Shown in pieces: positions 1 through 7,031 of a stretch of DNA of 64,000 bases. The stretch comes from Clostridiales bacterium. GTDB lineage: Bacteria > Bacillota > Clostridia > Oscillospirales > Acutalibacteraceae. Numbering within the stretch: the first letter of the stretch is position 1; every line of letters begins with the position of its first letter. A model generated the notes under the pieces. The model was not told the origin of the DNA, made no database searches, and worked only from the letters and a program-made list of their open reading frames with translations. The stretch is from assembly GCA_012840445.1 (NCBI GenBank), contig DULI01000007.1, positions 1 to 64,000 of the forward strand, given 5' to 3'. The position numbers and the translations under genes are program-made.

Positions 1-155
1 CAATACTACCCTGCAGTAGCACTAACCAATCTTAATAGAGTGTCGCTGACTTCTTAGCTCCACTCAAAGTTCTTTCCGGGTACTCTCAGTATCGTTGCCT
101 AATTTTCAAGGTCCATTCAAAAGCGCCAAAATATTCTATTTTTTTGGCTGGTGCT
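1..155 (-). other. Untranslated leader, rRNA-operon-like
   Basis: This stretch has no open frame and no tRNA. It lies directly downstream of the promoter at 161-189. It holds a boxA-like GACCTTGAAAATT element and a short hairpin near the left edge (CTACTGCAGGGTAG on the minus strand). It looks like the 5' leader of a stable RNA operon. The mature RNA itself is not in the window. Confidence 0.35.
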
Positions 156-160
156 CGACT

Positions 161-189
161 ATAATATCACAATAGCGCTTTGTTGTCAA
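161..189 (-). promoter_or_regulatory. Strong sigma-A promoter firing left, probably of an rRNA operon
   Basis: On the minus strand a perfect TTGACA (184-189) and a TATTAT (161-166) are separated by exactly 17 bases. Transcription would run toward position 1. The leader that follows contains GACCTTGAAAATT (about 103-115), a motif type often seen in clostridial rRNA leaders and spacers. No gene is visible between the promoter and the left edge, and no 16S 3' end lies upstream. I infer an rrn operon whose 16S gene starts just outside the window. The promoter match is seen; the rRNA assignment is inference. Confidence 0.6.
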
Positions 190-311
190 CACAAAAATGT
201 AGAATTTTTAAATTCTTTAATGGTATGTTTTGCCTGCGCAGCTACTTAAAACATAAACAAACCGGCGAATATTATATATCAATTAAATACAAAAATCAAT
301 ATATTTTTTTG

Positions 312-340
312 TTGTCTTTTTAGACCAACTTTGATATTAT
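312..340 (+). promoter_or_regulatory. metA promoter
   Basis: TTGTCT (312-317) and TATTAT (335-340) are spaced by 17 bases on the plus strand. The predicted transcription start near 347 lies downstream of the first in-frame ATG at 341, so that ATG cannot be the start if this promoter is used. The leader is about 27 bases, too short for a SAM riboswitch or T-box, and none is seen upstream. Confidence 0.55.
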
Positions 341-373
341 ATGTATAAAACTTTTCTAAAGGTGCTGATGATT

Positions 374-1288
374 TTGCCTATAAAGATACCTGATACGCTT
401 CCTGCCGTAAAAACACTTGAGGCAGAAAACATAATGATTATTCCTGAGCAACGCGCGATACATCAGGACATCAGGCCGCTGCGAATTGCGATATTAAACC
501 TTATGCCTACTAAAATAGAGACCGAAACACAGCTATTACGCCTGCTTAGCAATTCGCCTTTGCAGGTCGAGATTGAATTGCTTCAGACGGCAAGCCATGA
601 ATCGAAAAATACATCCAAAGAACATCTGTTGAAATTTTATAAAACTTTCTATGATGTAAAGAATGAGCGGTTTGACGGCCTGATTATTACCGGAGCGCCG
701 GTTGAGCACTTGCCGTTTGAAGAGGTGGATTACTGGGATGAATTGTGCGAAATAATGGACTGGTCCGCTAATAACGTGTACTCCACCATGTATATATGCT
801 GGGGCGCGCTGGCGGGGCTTTACTATCGTTACGGGATTCCCAAGTACCCGCTTAAAGAAAAGCTGAGCGGTGTGTTTTCCCACTTTGCGACCGATATCTA
901 CCACCCGCTCACCCGTGGGTTTGATGACGTCTTTTACGCGCCTCACTCTAGATACTCAGAGGTCCGCGAGGAGGACATATATAAGGTTGGGGGACTTAAG
1001 ATTCTTTCCAAATCCGATGAAGCAGGAGTTTATATTGTTGTTGACAGAGATTGCAGGAACGTGTACATTACCGGCCATTCGGAGTACAGCCGCCTGACCC
1101 TCGCCAATGAATACCACAGGGATATAAAAAGGGGTTTAAACCCGAATGTCCCCAAAAACTATTTCTTAAATGACGAGCCCAGCACACTGCCGATTATGTC
1201 GTGGAAGGCACACGCAAACCTGCTGTTTGCAAATTGGCTGAACCATATTATTTACCAAAACACGCCGTACGATTTGTCGGAACTTTAA
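374..1288 (+). CDS. metAA: Homoserine O-acetyltransferase (MetA/MetAA family)
   Basis: The protein activates homoserine with an acyl group from acyl-CoA in the first committed step of methionine synthesis, in the cytoplasm. It matches the E. coli MetA family end to end: an [13 protein letters not shown] segment, catalytic Cys in YICWGA (about residue 142), and the active-site His and Glu in TGHSEY. I chose TTG at 374 because it gives the family start MPIKIPD and sits 9 bases after AAAGGTG (358-364). ATG at 368 is too close to that site, and ATG at 341 precedes the predicted transcription start. The residue matching E. coli Gly111 is Glu (GAPVEHL), which in characterised members goes with acetyl-CoA rather than succinyl-CoA use. 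The gene stands alone on the plus strand, with its own promoter and terminator. Confidence 0.93.
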   Translation: MPIKIPDTLPAVKTLEAENIMIIPEQRAIHQDIRPLRIAILNLMPTKIETETQLLRLLSNSPLQVEIELLQTASHESKNTSKEHLLKFYKTFYDVKNERFDGLIITGAPVEHLPFEEVDYWDELCEIMDWSANNVYSTMYICWGALAGLYYRYGIPKYPLKEKLSGVFSHFATDIYHPLTRGFDDVFYAPHSRYSEVREEDIYKVGGLKILSKSDEAGVYIVVDRDCRNVYITGHSEYSRLTLANEYHRDIKRGLNPNVPKNYFLNDEPSTLPIMSWKAHANLLFANWLNHIIYQNTPYDLSEL

Positions 1289-1323
1289 TAAAAGCCGCGC
1301 AGCTGAAGGCTGCCGGCTTTTTT
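1289..1323. terminator. Bidirectional terminator between metA and sigF
   Basis: AAAGCCG (1291-1297) pairs with CGGCTTT (1314-1320) and GCAGC (1299-1303) with GCTGC (1309-1313), around a 5-base loop. A T-run follows on the plus strand and TTTTA on the minus strand. It sits between convergent metA and sigF and overlaps the sigF stop codon, so it can serve both. Confidence 0.8.
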
Positions 1324-1978
1324 AATATGTCAGCTTTTTTCTTAATTCTGTAAGTATTGCCTTTTCGCGCCGGGAGACCTGGACCTGGGTCATGCCCAGT
1401 TCCTTTGCGGTCTCGGACTGGGTTTTGGATTTGAAATAGCGCAGTTTGATCAGCTGGCGGTCGCGTTCGGGCAATACGCGTATAAGTTCGTGCAGGGCGA
1501 TATTGTCGGTCAGCTGTTCTTCGGTATCTGGAGCAGGAAGATCCAGTTCGTGAATGCCGTCGTCGCCTTCGTAGGTGAGGGATACGGTGGGCATTGCGGC
1601 GCAGATTGCCTCGGCCGCCTCTTCCACCGATACATTCAGCGCTTCAGCAAGTTCGCTGATGGAAGGCTCCCTTCCCAGTTTTTTGCTAAGCTGCTCCATT
1701 TCCCGGCTGGCTTTAAGGGAGAGTTCCTTTAGTTTCCTTCCGACCTTGACAGAGCCGCCGTCCCTGAAAAGCCTTCGGATTTCCCCGAGGATTACGGGGA
1801 CCGCATAGGTGGAAAATTTTAGCCCCCGGCTCTCGTCAAACCCGTCGACAGCCTTTATAAGGCCGATGCATCCGGCGCTGAAGAGGTCGTCGTATTCAAT
1901 TCCCCTTGAAGTGAACTTATGACAGCATGAATGCACAAGGCCAATATTGGCGGCAATAAATTCTTCTCTGTTTGTCAT
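1322..1978 (-). CDS. sigF: RNA polymerase sigma-F factor (SpoIIAC)
   Basis: This 218-residue sigma-70 family protein is the first forespore-specific sigma factor. Region 2 is recognisable in DDLFSAGCIGLIKAVDGFD and KFSTYAVPVILGEIRR (about residues 30-70). A region 4 helix-turn-helix, SETAKELGMTQVQVSRREKA, lies near the C terminus. SigG is similar in sequence, but the gene follows spoIIAA and spoIIAB directly, which fixes it as sigF. Its ATG overlaps the spoIIAB stop by four bases (1975-1978), so translational coupling is likely. The length is slightly short against the usual 250 or so because the N-terminal extension is reduced. Confidence 0.95.
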   Translation of the reverse strand: MTNREEFIAANIGLVHSCCHKFTSRGIEYDDLFSAGCIGLIKAVDGFDESRGLKFSTYAVPVILGEIRRLFRDGGSVKVGRKLKELSLKASREMEQLSKKLGREPSISELAEALNVSVEEAAEAICAAMPTVSLTYEGDDGIHELDLPAPDTEEQLTDNIALHELIRVLPERDRQLIKLRYFKSKTQSETAKELGMTQVQVSRREKAILTELRKKLTY

Positions 1979-2415
1979 TTTTCATCTTCTCGGCGGCTTA
2001 AGGTTTTGGTCATGGTTACGGTGGTACCCTTGCCCACTTTGGATGTAACCCTGACGTTATCCATAAAGCTCTGCATTACGGCAAAGCCAAGGCCAGCCCT
2101 TTCCTCGCCTGCGGTGGTGAAGAGAGGCTCCATGGCTTTTTTTACATCTTCAATTCCGCAGCCCTTGTCTTTTATTTTTACTATGACCTTGTTTTCTTCG
2201 CGGATAGAAACGGTTATGTAAATCTTGCCTATTGTATCTTTATAGGCGTGCACTATGCAGTTGGTTACCGCCTCGGACACGGCGGTTTTTATGTCGGTTA
2301 TCTCTTCTATGGTGGGGTCGAGCTGCGATACAAAGGCCGCAACCGCCACCCTCGCAAAGCTTTCGTTGGAAGATTTGGACGGAATGACCATTTTAAAATT
2401 ATTTAGCTCTTTCAT
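1975..2415 (-). CDS. spoIIAB: Anti-sigma-F factor and serine kinase SpoIIAB
   Basis: SpoIIAB holds sigma-F inactive and phosphorylates SpoIIAA on serine. The 146 residues form one GHKL-type ATPase domain, with the N-box in ETVTNCIVHAYKD-like sequence (about residues 45-60), a G1 box in KDKGCGIEDV and a G2 box in GLGFAVMQSF. The length is typical of the family. The gene overlaps spoIIAA by 17 bases upstream and sigF by four bases downstream, the standard three-gene spoIIA order. Its activity depends on the ADP/ATP balance and on SpoIIAA phosphorylation, which are family knowledge rather than visible here. Confidence 0.96.
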   Translation of the reverse strand: MKELNNFKMVIPSKSSNESFARVAVAAFVSQLDPTIEEITDIKTAVSEAVTNCIVHAYKDTIGKIYITVSIREENKVIVKIKDKGCGIEDVKKAMEPLFTTAGEERAGLGFAVMQSFMDNVRVTSKVGKGTTVTMTKTLSRREDEK

Positions 2416-2734
2416 TTGCCTTTACCCCTTTGTCGATTTTGGCTAAACGCTCAAGGCCTGCGAGCTTCATCACCTTGTAGATATGCGGTGAGGTGTTGGT
2501 TATGTGAAGTTCGGCCTTTATTTGCTGTAATTTGCGGTACCTTCCCATAACAAGCCCGATACCCGAACTGTCCATAAACGTAATATCTTTAAAATCCAAA
2601 ACCAGCAAAGTGGGCATATTGCGATCGATTGCCGCGTCTATTTCCTCCCGCATCTCGCGGGCGGTGTGATGGTCAAGCTCACCCTGCAAATATGCCGTTA
2701 CCACTTCGCCGCAGACCTCGATTCTAACAGACAT
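2399..2734 (-). CDS. spoIIAA: Anti-sigma-F factor antagonist SpoIIAA
   Basis: This STAS-domain protein of 111 residues frees sigma-F by binding SpoIIAB when dephosphorylated. The phosphorylatable serine lies in MDSSGIGL in the middle of the protein. I chose ATG at 2734 because CCTTCC on the plus strand (2743-2748; GGAAGG on the message) stands 8 bases before it. The alternative GTG at 2743 overlaps that ribosome-binding site. It heads the spoIIA operon. A terminator-like hairpin lies immediately upstream (2750-2782). Confidence 0.95.
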   Translation of the reverse strand: MSVRIEVCGEVVTAYLQGELDHHTAREMREEIDAAIDRNMPTLLVLDFKDITFMDSSGIGLVMGRYRKLQQIKAELHITNTSPHIYKVMKLAGLERLAKIDKGVKANERAK

Positions 2735-2749
2735 CCAAGTCACCTTCCA

Positions 2750-2782
2750 AAAAAATATCCTTTATCCATAAGGATAAAGGAT
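2750..2782 (-). terminator. Hairpin with T-run just before spoIIAA
   Basis: ATCCTTTATCC (2757-2767) and GGATAAAGGAT (2772-2782) form a perfect 11-bp inverted repeat with a 4-base loop. On the minus strand a T-tract follows and runs almost into the spoIIAA ribosome-binding site. It can terminate folC transcription, but any spoIIA promoter must lie upstream of it, so it could also attenuate spoIIA. The stem is AT-rich. No clean sigma-H promoter could be identified in 2783-2848. Confidence 0.6.
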
Positions 2783-2848
2783 TGTCCACGATATTATGGT
2801 CGTATTCGGTTGTCGATTTAATTGTTTTGTTGGCTGATTGAATCAAAT

Positions 2849-4132
2849 TTATCTATTAAAAAAATTTATTGCCATTTCCCTGATGTCTCCCGCGAGGTAG
2901 AGCGAGCCGCAAATTACTATTGTGTTCTCGTCTGCCAGAGATTCGCGCAGCGCCGACCCGTAATCGGCGGCCGCAATGACATTTTTGCAATGTTTTAACG
3001 CCTTTTGTCTTAATTCTTCGGCAGACTGGGAGCGGTTGTTCCCCGTTACCTCTACGGTTATTATTCTGTCAAACCGTGGAGCTATTCTTTCTAAATATGA
3101 GTCGGCGTCTTTGTCCCGCATCATTCCCATTATGGCTGTTATTTGGCCGTCTACGCCTGAAAGTATGTCTCTTAGCACTTCGGCGCCGCCCGGGTTGTGG
3201 GCGCCGTCCAAAATGACCAGTGGTTTTTGGGAAATTATCTCGCACCTTGCGGGAAAGCGGGCGTTTTGCAGCCCCCGGCTGATGATATCGCGGGTAATGC
3301 CTATATCAAGGAGTGCCAGGCTGTCTATTACGGGCAGGGCGTTTATGATTTGGTGGCGGCCAAGCAGGTTAAGTTTATATTTACTGCCTTTATATATAAA
3401 AGCGCTGCCGGCAAGGTCACATTTTATGACTTCCAGGCTGCCGGGGTCTGATATGTGCAGCGGGGAATTCAGGTATTCCGCAGTTTCTTTTAATACTTTC
3501 AGAGCTTTTTTTTCTTGAGAAAACGTGGTAACCGCAGGGCAGCCGGGCTTGATTATGCCAGCTTTTTCGCTTGCTATTTTTTCTATGGTATCTCCCAGAA
3601 TGTCCGTGTGGTCAAAAGAAATTGAGGTTATTATGGACACAAGCGGATGTTTTACGACATTGGTGGAGTCAAACCTTCCACCAAGCCCTGTTTCCAGCAC
3701 CACATAGTCACAGCTGCTGTTATAAAAATATAAAAAGGCCAGAGCGGTTATAAATTCAAATTCGGTGGGGCACATATTCATTCCTGCCATCTCGTCGGCG
3801 ATGGGTTTTAACTGCGCTGTAAGACTGGCTAGTTCGGCTTCGCTTATATACTCCCCCGAAATTTGGAAACGCTCCCTGAAATCTATCACATAGGGCGAGA
3901 TAAAAAGGCCTGTTTTGAATCCTGCCGCCTGCAGAATTGATGAAAGCATGGCGCAGGTCGAGCCCTTGCCATTGGTGCCCGCAACATGAATGATTTTCAA
4001 TTTATCCTGGGGGTTGCCTAGTTTATCCAGCATATATGAAATGCGCTCCAGCCCCGGTTTTATGCCAAATTTTAAAAGGGAATGGATATATTCCACTGCC
4101 TGATTATAGGTCACCTTTTCCACCCGTTTCAT
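2849..4132 (-). CDS. folC: Bifunctional folylpolyglutamate/dihydrofolate synthase
   Basis: FolC ligates glutamate to folates, and in many bacteria to dihydropteroate, using ATP in the cytoplasm. The 427-residue protein shows the family P-loop HVAGTNGKGSTCAMLSSIL at about residues 48-66, a DHTDILGDTIEKIASEKAGIIK-type Mur-ligase core, and LDGAHNPGG in the C-terminal domain. The length is normal. The gene lies 38 bases downstream of valS. The ATG has no clear Shine-Dalgarno sequence, because the only AAGG lies in the loop of a hairpin (4138-4163). In-frame GTG codons at residues 4 and 7 are possible alternative starts. Confidence 0.92.
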   Translation of the reverse strand: MKRVEKVTYNQAVEYIHSLLKFGIKPGLERISYMLDKLGNPQDKLKIIHVAGTNGKGSTCAMLSSILQAAGFKTGLFISPYVIDFRERFQISGEYISEAELASLTAQLKPIADEMAGMNMCPTEFEFITALAFLYFYNSSCDYVVLETGLGGRFDSTNVVKHPLVSIITSISFDHTDILGDTIEKIASEKAGIIKPGCPAVTTFSQEKKALKVLKETAEYLNSPLHISDPGSLEVIKCDLAGSAFIYKGSKYKLNLLGRHQIINALPVIDSLALLDIGITRDIISRGLQNARFPARCEIISQKPLVILDGAHNPGGAEVLRDILSGVDGQITAIMGMMRDKDADSYLERIAPRFDRIITVEVTGNNRSQSAEELRQKALKHCKNVIAAADYGSALRESLADENTIVICGSLYLAGDIREMAINFFNR

Positions 4133-4168
4133 TTAAACAGGGCGAACCTTTCAGTCCGCCCTGGTGAT
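4133..4168 (-). terminator. Hairpin between valS and folC
   Basis: CAGGGCG (4138-4144) pairs with CGCCCTG (4157-4163). On the minus strand only three T residues follow, before the folC start codon. It is a weak terminator at best. The loop carries AAGG, the only candidate folC ribosome-binding site. Confidence 0.45.
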
Positions 4169-4170
4169 TA

Positions 4171-6798
4171 TTATTGCATTAAAGACAGCAAACTCTCTTT
4201 TATCATCTCAATTTTTGCAAGCAGTTTTTCCTTTTGCTCCCGCTGCGCCGCAACGACTGCTTCGGGCGCTTTGGCTACAAAATTGGGGTTGTTAAGCTTA
4301 TTGTTAACAAACTCCAAATCCTTTTGGGCTGCCGCGAGCTCTTTCTGCAGCCTTTCGGTTTCGGCCTTTACATCCACCAGTTCGGCCATTGGGATGGATA
4401 TAACGCTGCTGTCGGTTACTATTGTTACCGAACCGGGCACCTCGAACTCTTCGTCAACCTCAACGGCTGAAGCGTACGCCAGCTTCTTTATGATTTCGGT
4501 GCCTTTTACAAATGTGTCGATATACTTGCTGGCTATATAAACTTTGGCTTTGCGGGAAGGAGGAACATTCATTTCCGCCCTGCGGTTGCGAATGGCCCTA
4601 ATTGCCGCCATGATTCGCTCAAACTCGGCCTCTTCAACAGGGAAATCCAGATCGCCGTTAAATTTGGGCCAGTCGGCAACCATTACAGATTCGCCTTTGT
4701 GGGGCAGCGACTGCCAGATTTCCTCGGTAATGAAGGGCATAAAGGGATGAAGCAGTTTCAAAATCCCGTCAAGCACAAATACCAGCACAGCGCGGGCGGT
4801 TGCGGCCTGCGACTCGTCTTCGGAATAGAGACGGATTTTGGCGATTTCAATATACCAGTCGCAGAATACGTCCCAGACAAAATCATACAGTTTTTGAATT
4901 GCCAGACCCAACTCGTATTTATCAAGGTTATTTGTGACTTCAGATACCAAATTGTTGTATTTGGAGAGTATCCATTTGTCTTCGAGCTCGAGATTTTCGG
5001 GAATATGGGGCGCCGGCTCGTAGTCTGAAAGGTTCATGAGCACAAACCTTGCGGCGTTCCAAAGCTTGTTGGCAAAGTTACGGCTGGCCTCTACCCGCTC
5101 GGATGAGTAGCGCATATCATTTCCCGGGCTATTTCCTGTGACTAACGTGAGCCTCAGCGCGTCGGCGCCGTATTTTTCGATTTCTTCAAGCGGGTCTATG
5201 CCATTACCCAGGGATTTGGACATCTTCCTGCCCTGGGCATCCCTTACAATACCGTGGAGCAAAACAGTATTGAAGGGGACCTTTTGGGTATATTCAAGGC
5301 CGGAAAAAATCATTCTTGCGACCCAGAAGAACAGTATGTCGTACCCTGTAACCAGTGTGTTCGTGGGGTAGAAATATTTCAAATTGATGTTCTCGTCCGG
5401 CCAGCCCAACGTTGAAAAGGGCCAGAGGGCGGATGAGAACCAGGTGTCAAGCGTGTCCTCGTCCTGTAAAAGATTATTGCTGCCGCATTTCGGGCAGACA
5501 TCAGGGTCCTTGCGGCTGACGATGGTCTGTCCGCAGCCCTGGCAATACCAGGCGGGTATCCTGTGGCCCCACCAAAGCTGGCGGGAAATACACCAGTCTT
5601 TGATGTTTTCCATCCAGTTGTAGTAGACCTTTTCAAAGCGGGAGGGGACAAATTTTATTTCGCCCTTTTTTACCGCTTCAATGGCGGGTTTTGCAAGGGG
5701 TTCCATTTTTACAAACCACTGTAACGAAACCCGCGGTTCTACCACCGTGTCGCAGCGGTAACAGGTGCCCACATTGTGGTTAATGGCTTCGGTTTTTATA
5801 AGCAGGCCCTTTTTTTCCAGATCTGCTACCACCGCTTTGCGGGCTTCGTATCTGTACATGCCGGCGTATTTTCCGCCGTTTTCATTAATAACGGCGTCTT
5901 CGGTCATGATGTTGATTACGGGCAGGTTGTGGCGAAGCCCCACTTCAAAGTCGTTGGGGTCGTGGGCAGGCGTGATTTTTACAACGCCTGTTCCGAATTC
6001 CTTTTCGACATACTCGTCCGCTATAATGGGGATTTCGCGCCCCATTAACGGGAGAATTACGGTTTTTCCTATTAAGTCTTTATACCTTTCATCTTCAGGA
6101 TGGACGGCAACTGCGGTATCGCCCAGCATGGTCTCGGGACGGGTGGTGGCAATCTCAATATATCCACTGCCGTCGGACAACGGATATTTGATATGCCAGA
6201 AGTTGCCCTGAGATTCTACGTGCTCGACCTCTGCATCGGATATGGAGGTATGGCAGTGTGGACACCAGTTGATTATGCGCTCACCACGGTAGATAAGACC
6301 CTTTTCATAAAGGCGGACAAAGACTTCGCGGACTGCCTTTGAGCAACCTTCGTCCAATGTAAACCTTTCTCTTTGCCAGTCGCACGACGAGCCCAGTTTT
6401 TTAAGCTGGGAGATAATACGGCGGCCATATTTGTCGCGCCACTGCCAGGCACGCTCCAGAAATTTTTCGCGGCCTAAATCCTCTTTGGTGAGCCCTTCGG
6501 CCTTCATGGCTTCGACTATTTTGGCCTCGGTGGCGATAGAGGCGTGGTCGGTGCCCGGAAGCCATAATGTTGAGTACCCCTGCATTCTCTTCCAGCGGAT
6601 GAGTATATCCTGCAGGGTGTTGTTAAGCGCATGGCCCATATGAAGCTGGCCCGTGATATTTGGCGGGGGTATGACTATTGTGTATGGGATTTTGGCCTGG
6701 TCAACCTCGGCATGAAAATAATTGCCGTCCAGCCAAAATTGATAAATTCGGTCTTCTACTTCCTGTGGGTTATATTTTTTTGCCAGTTCTCGTCTCAT
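4171..6798 (-). CDS. valS: Valine--tRNA ligase
   Basis: ValS charges tRNA-Val. The 875-residue class I synthetase has the HIGH-type motif QLHMGH near residue 55 and the KMSKS loop RKMSKSLGN near residue 525. Zinc-finger cysteines (CYRCD; CQGC and CPKC) lie in the central region, and the C-terminal arm is a predicted coiled coil (about residues 805-870). The ATG at 6798 follows GGAG (6807-6810) at a suitable distance. A strong sigma-A promoter lies at 6867-6895. The leader is about 60 bases, too short for a T-box, so tRNA-dependent antitermination is not supported here. Confidence 0.97.
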   Translation of the reverse strand: MRRELAKKYNPQEVEDRIYQFWLDGNYFHAEVDQAKIPYTIVIPPPNITGQLHMGHALNNTLQDILIRWKRMQGYSTLWLPGTDHASIATEAKIVEAMKAEGLTKEDLGREKFLERAWQWRDKYGRRIISQLKKLGSSCDWQRERFTLDEGCSKAVREVFVRLYEKGLIYRGERIINWCPHCHTSISDAEVEHVESQGNFWHIKYPLSDGSGYIEIATTRPETMLGDTAVAVHPEDERYKDLIGKTVILPLMGREIPIIADEYVEKEFGTGVVKITPAHDPNDFEVGLRHNLPVINIMTEDAVINENGGKYAGMYRYEARKAVVADLEKKGLLIKTEAINHNVGTCYRCDTVVEPRVSLQWFVKMEPLAKPAIEAVKKGEIKFVPSRFEKVYYNWMENIKDWCISRQLWWGHRIPAWYCQGCGQTIVSRKDPDVCPKCGSNNLLQDEDTLDTWFSSALWPFSTLGWPDENINLKYFYPTNTLVTGYDILFFWVARMIFSGLEYTQKVPFNTVLLHGIVRDAQGRKMSKSLGNGIDPLEEIEKYGADALRLTLVTGNSPGNDMRYSSERVEASRNFANKLWNAARFVLMNLSDYEPAPHIPENLELEDKWILSKYNNLVSEVTNNLDKYELGLAIQKLYDFVWDVFCDWYIEIAKIRLYSEDESQAATARAVLVFVLDGILKLLHPFMPFITEEIWQSLPHKGESVMVADWPKFNGDLDFPVEEAEFERIMAAIRAIRNRRAEMNVPPSRKAKVYIASKYIDTFVKGTEIIKKLAYASAVEVDEEFEVPGSVTIVTDSSVISIPMAELVDVKAETERLQKELAAAQKDLEFVNNKLNNPNFVAKAPEAVVAAQREQKEKLLAKIEMIKESLLSLMQ

Positions 6799-6866
6799 CT
6801 ATAAATCTCCATTCCGCCATAAAGGCTAAAAGGATTTTAACTTAATTGATTAAATTTTATTTTATT

Positions 6867-6895
6867 ATAATAGTCTTAATTAATACATTTGTCAA
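6867..6895 (-). promoter_or_regulatory. valS promoter
   Basis: TTGACA (6890-6895) and TATTAT (6867-6872) on the minus strand are spaced by 17 bases. The match to the sigma-A consensus is near perfect, and the leader to the valS ATG is about 60 bases. Confidence 0.75.
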
Positions 6896-6942
6896 TTTAA
6901 TAACCTTAAATTTCCATGAATTAAACAGATTTAATAAGCAAA

Positions 6943-7031
6943 ATATAAAAATGGCAGACAATTAAAAAATTGCTTGCGTTTGTATAATTGTCCTGCCAGC
7001 CGCTTGCAACGGTTTGTTGCAGGCGGTTTTT
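6943..7031 (-). terminator. Double hairpin terminator after parC
   Basis: The outer arms TGGCAGACAATTA (6952-6964) and TAATTGTCCTGCCA (6985-6998) pair with one bulge and are followed on the minus strand by TTTTTATATTTT. A second hairpin (about 7003-7026) with a plus-strand T-run sits between it and the parC stop. The pair separates parC from the valS promoter. Confidence 0.7.

Noticed and set aside
341-373. ATG at 341 as metA start
   Set aside because: It has no ribosome-binding site, lies at the edge of a TTGTCT-17-TATTAT promoter, and adds residues not found in the family; TTG at 374 fits better.
171-373. SAM riboswitch upstream of metA
   Set aside because: The predicted transcript starts about 27 bases before the gene, leaving no room for an S-box, and no such structure was recognised further upstream.
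6799-6930. T-box leader of valS
   Set aside because: No TGGNACCGCG-type antiterminator bulge or specifier hairpin is seen, and the promoter leaves a leader of only about 60 bases.
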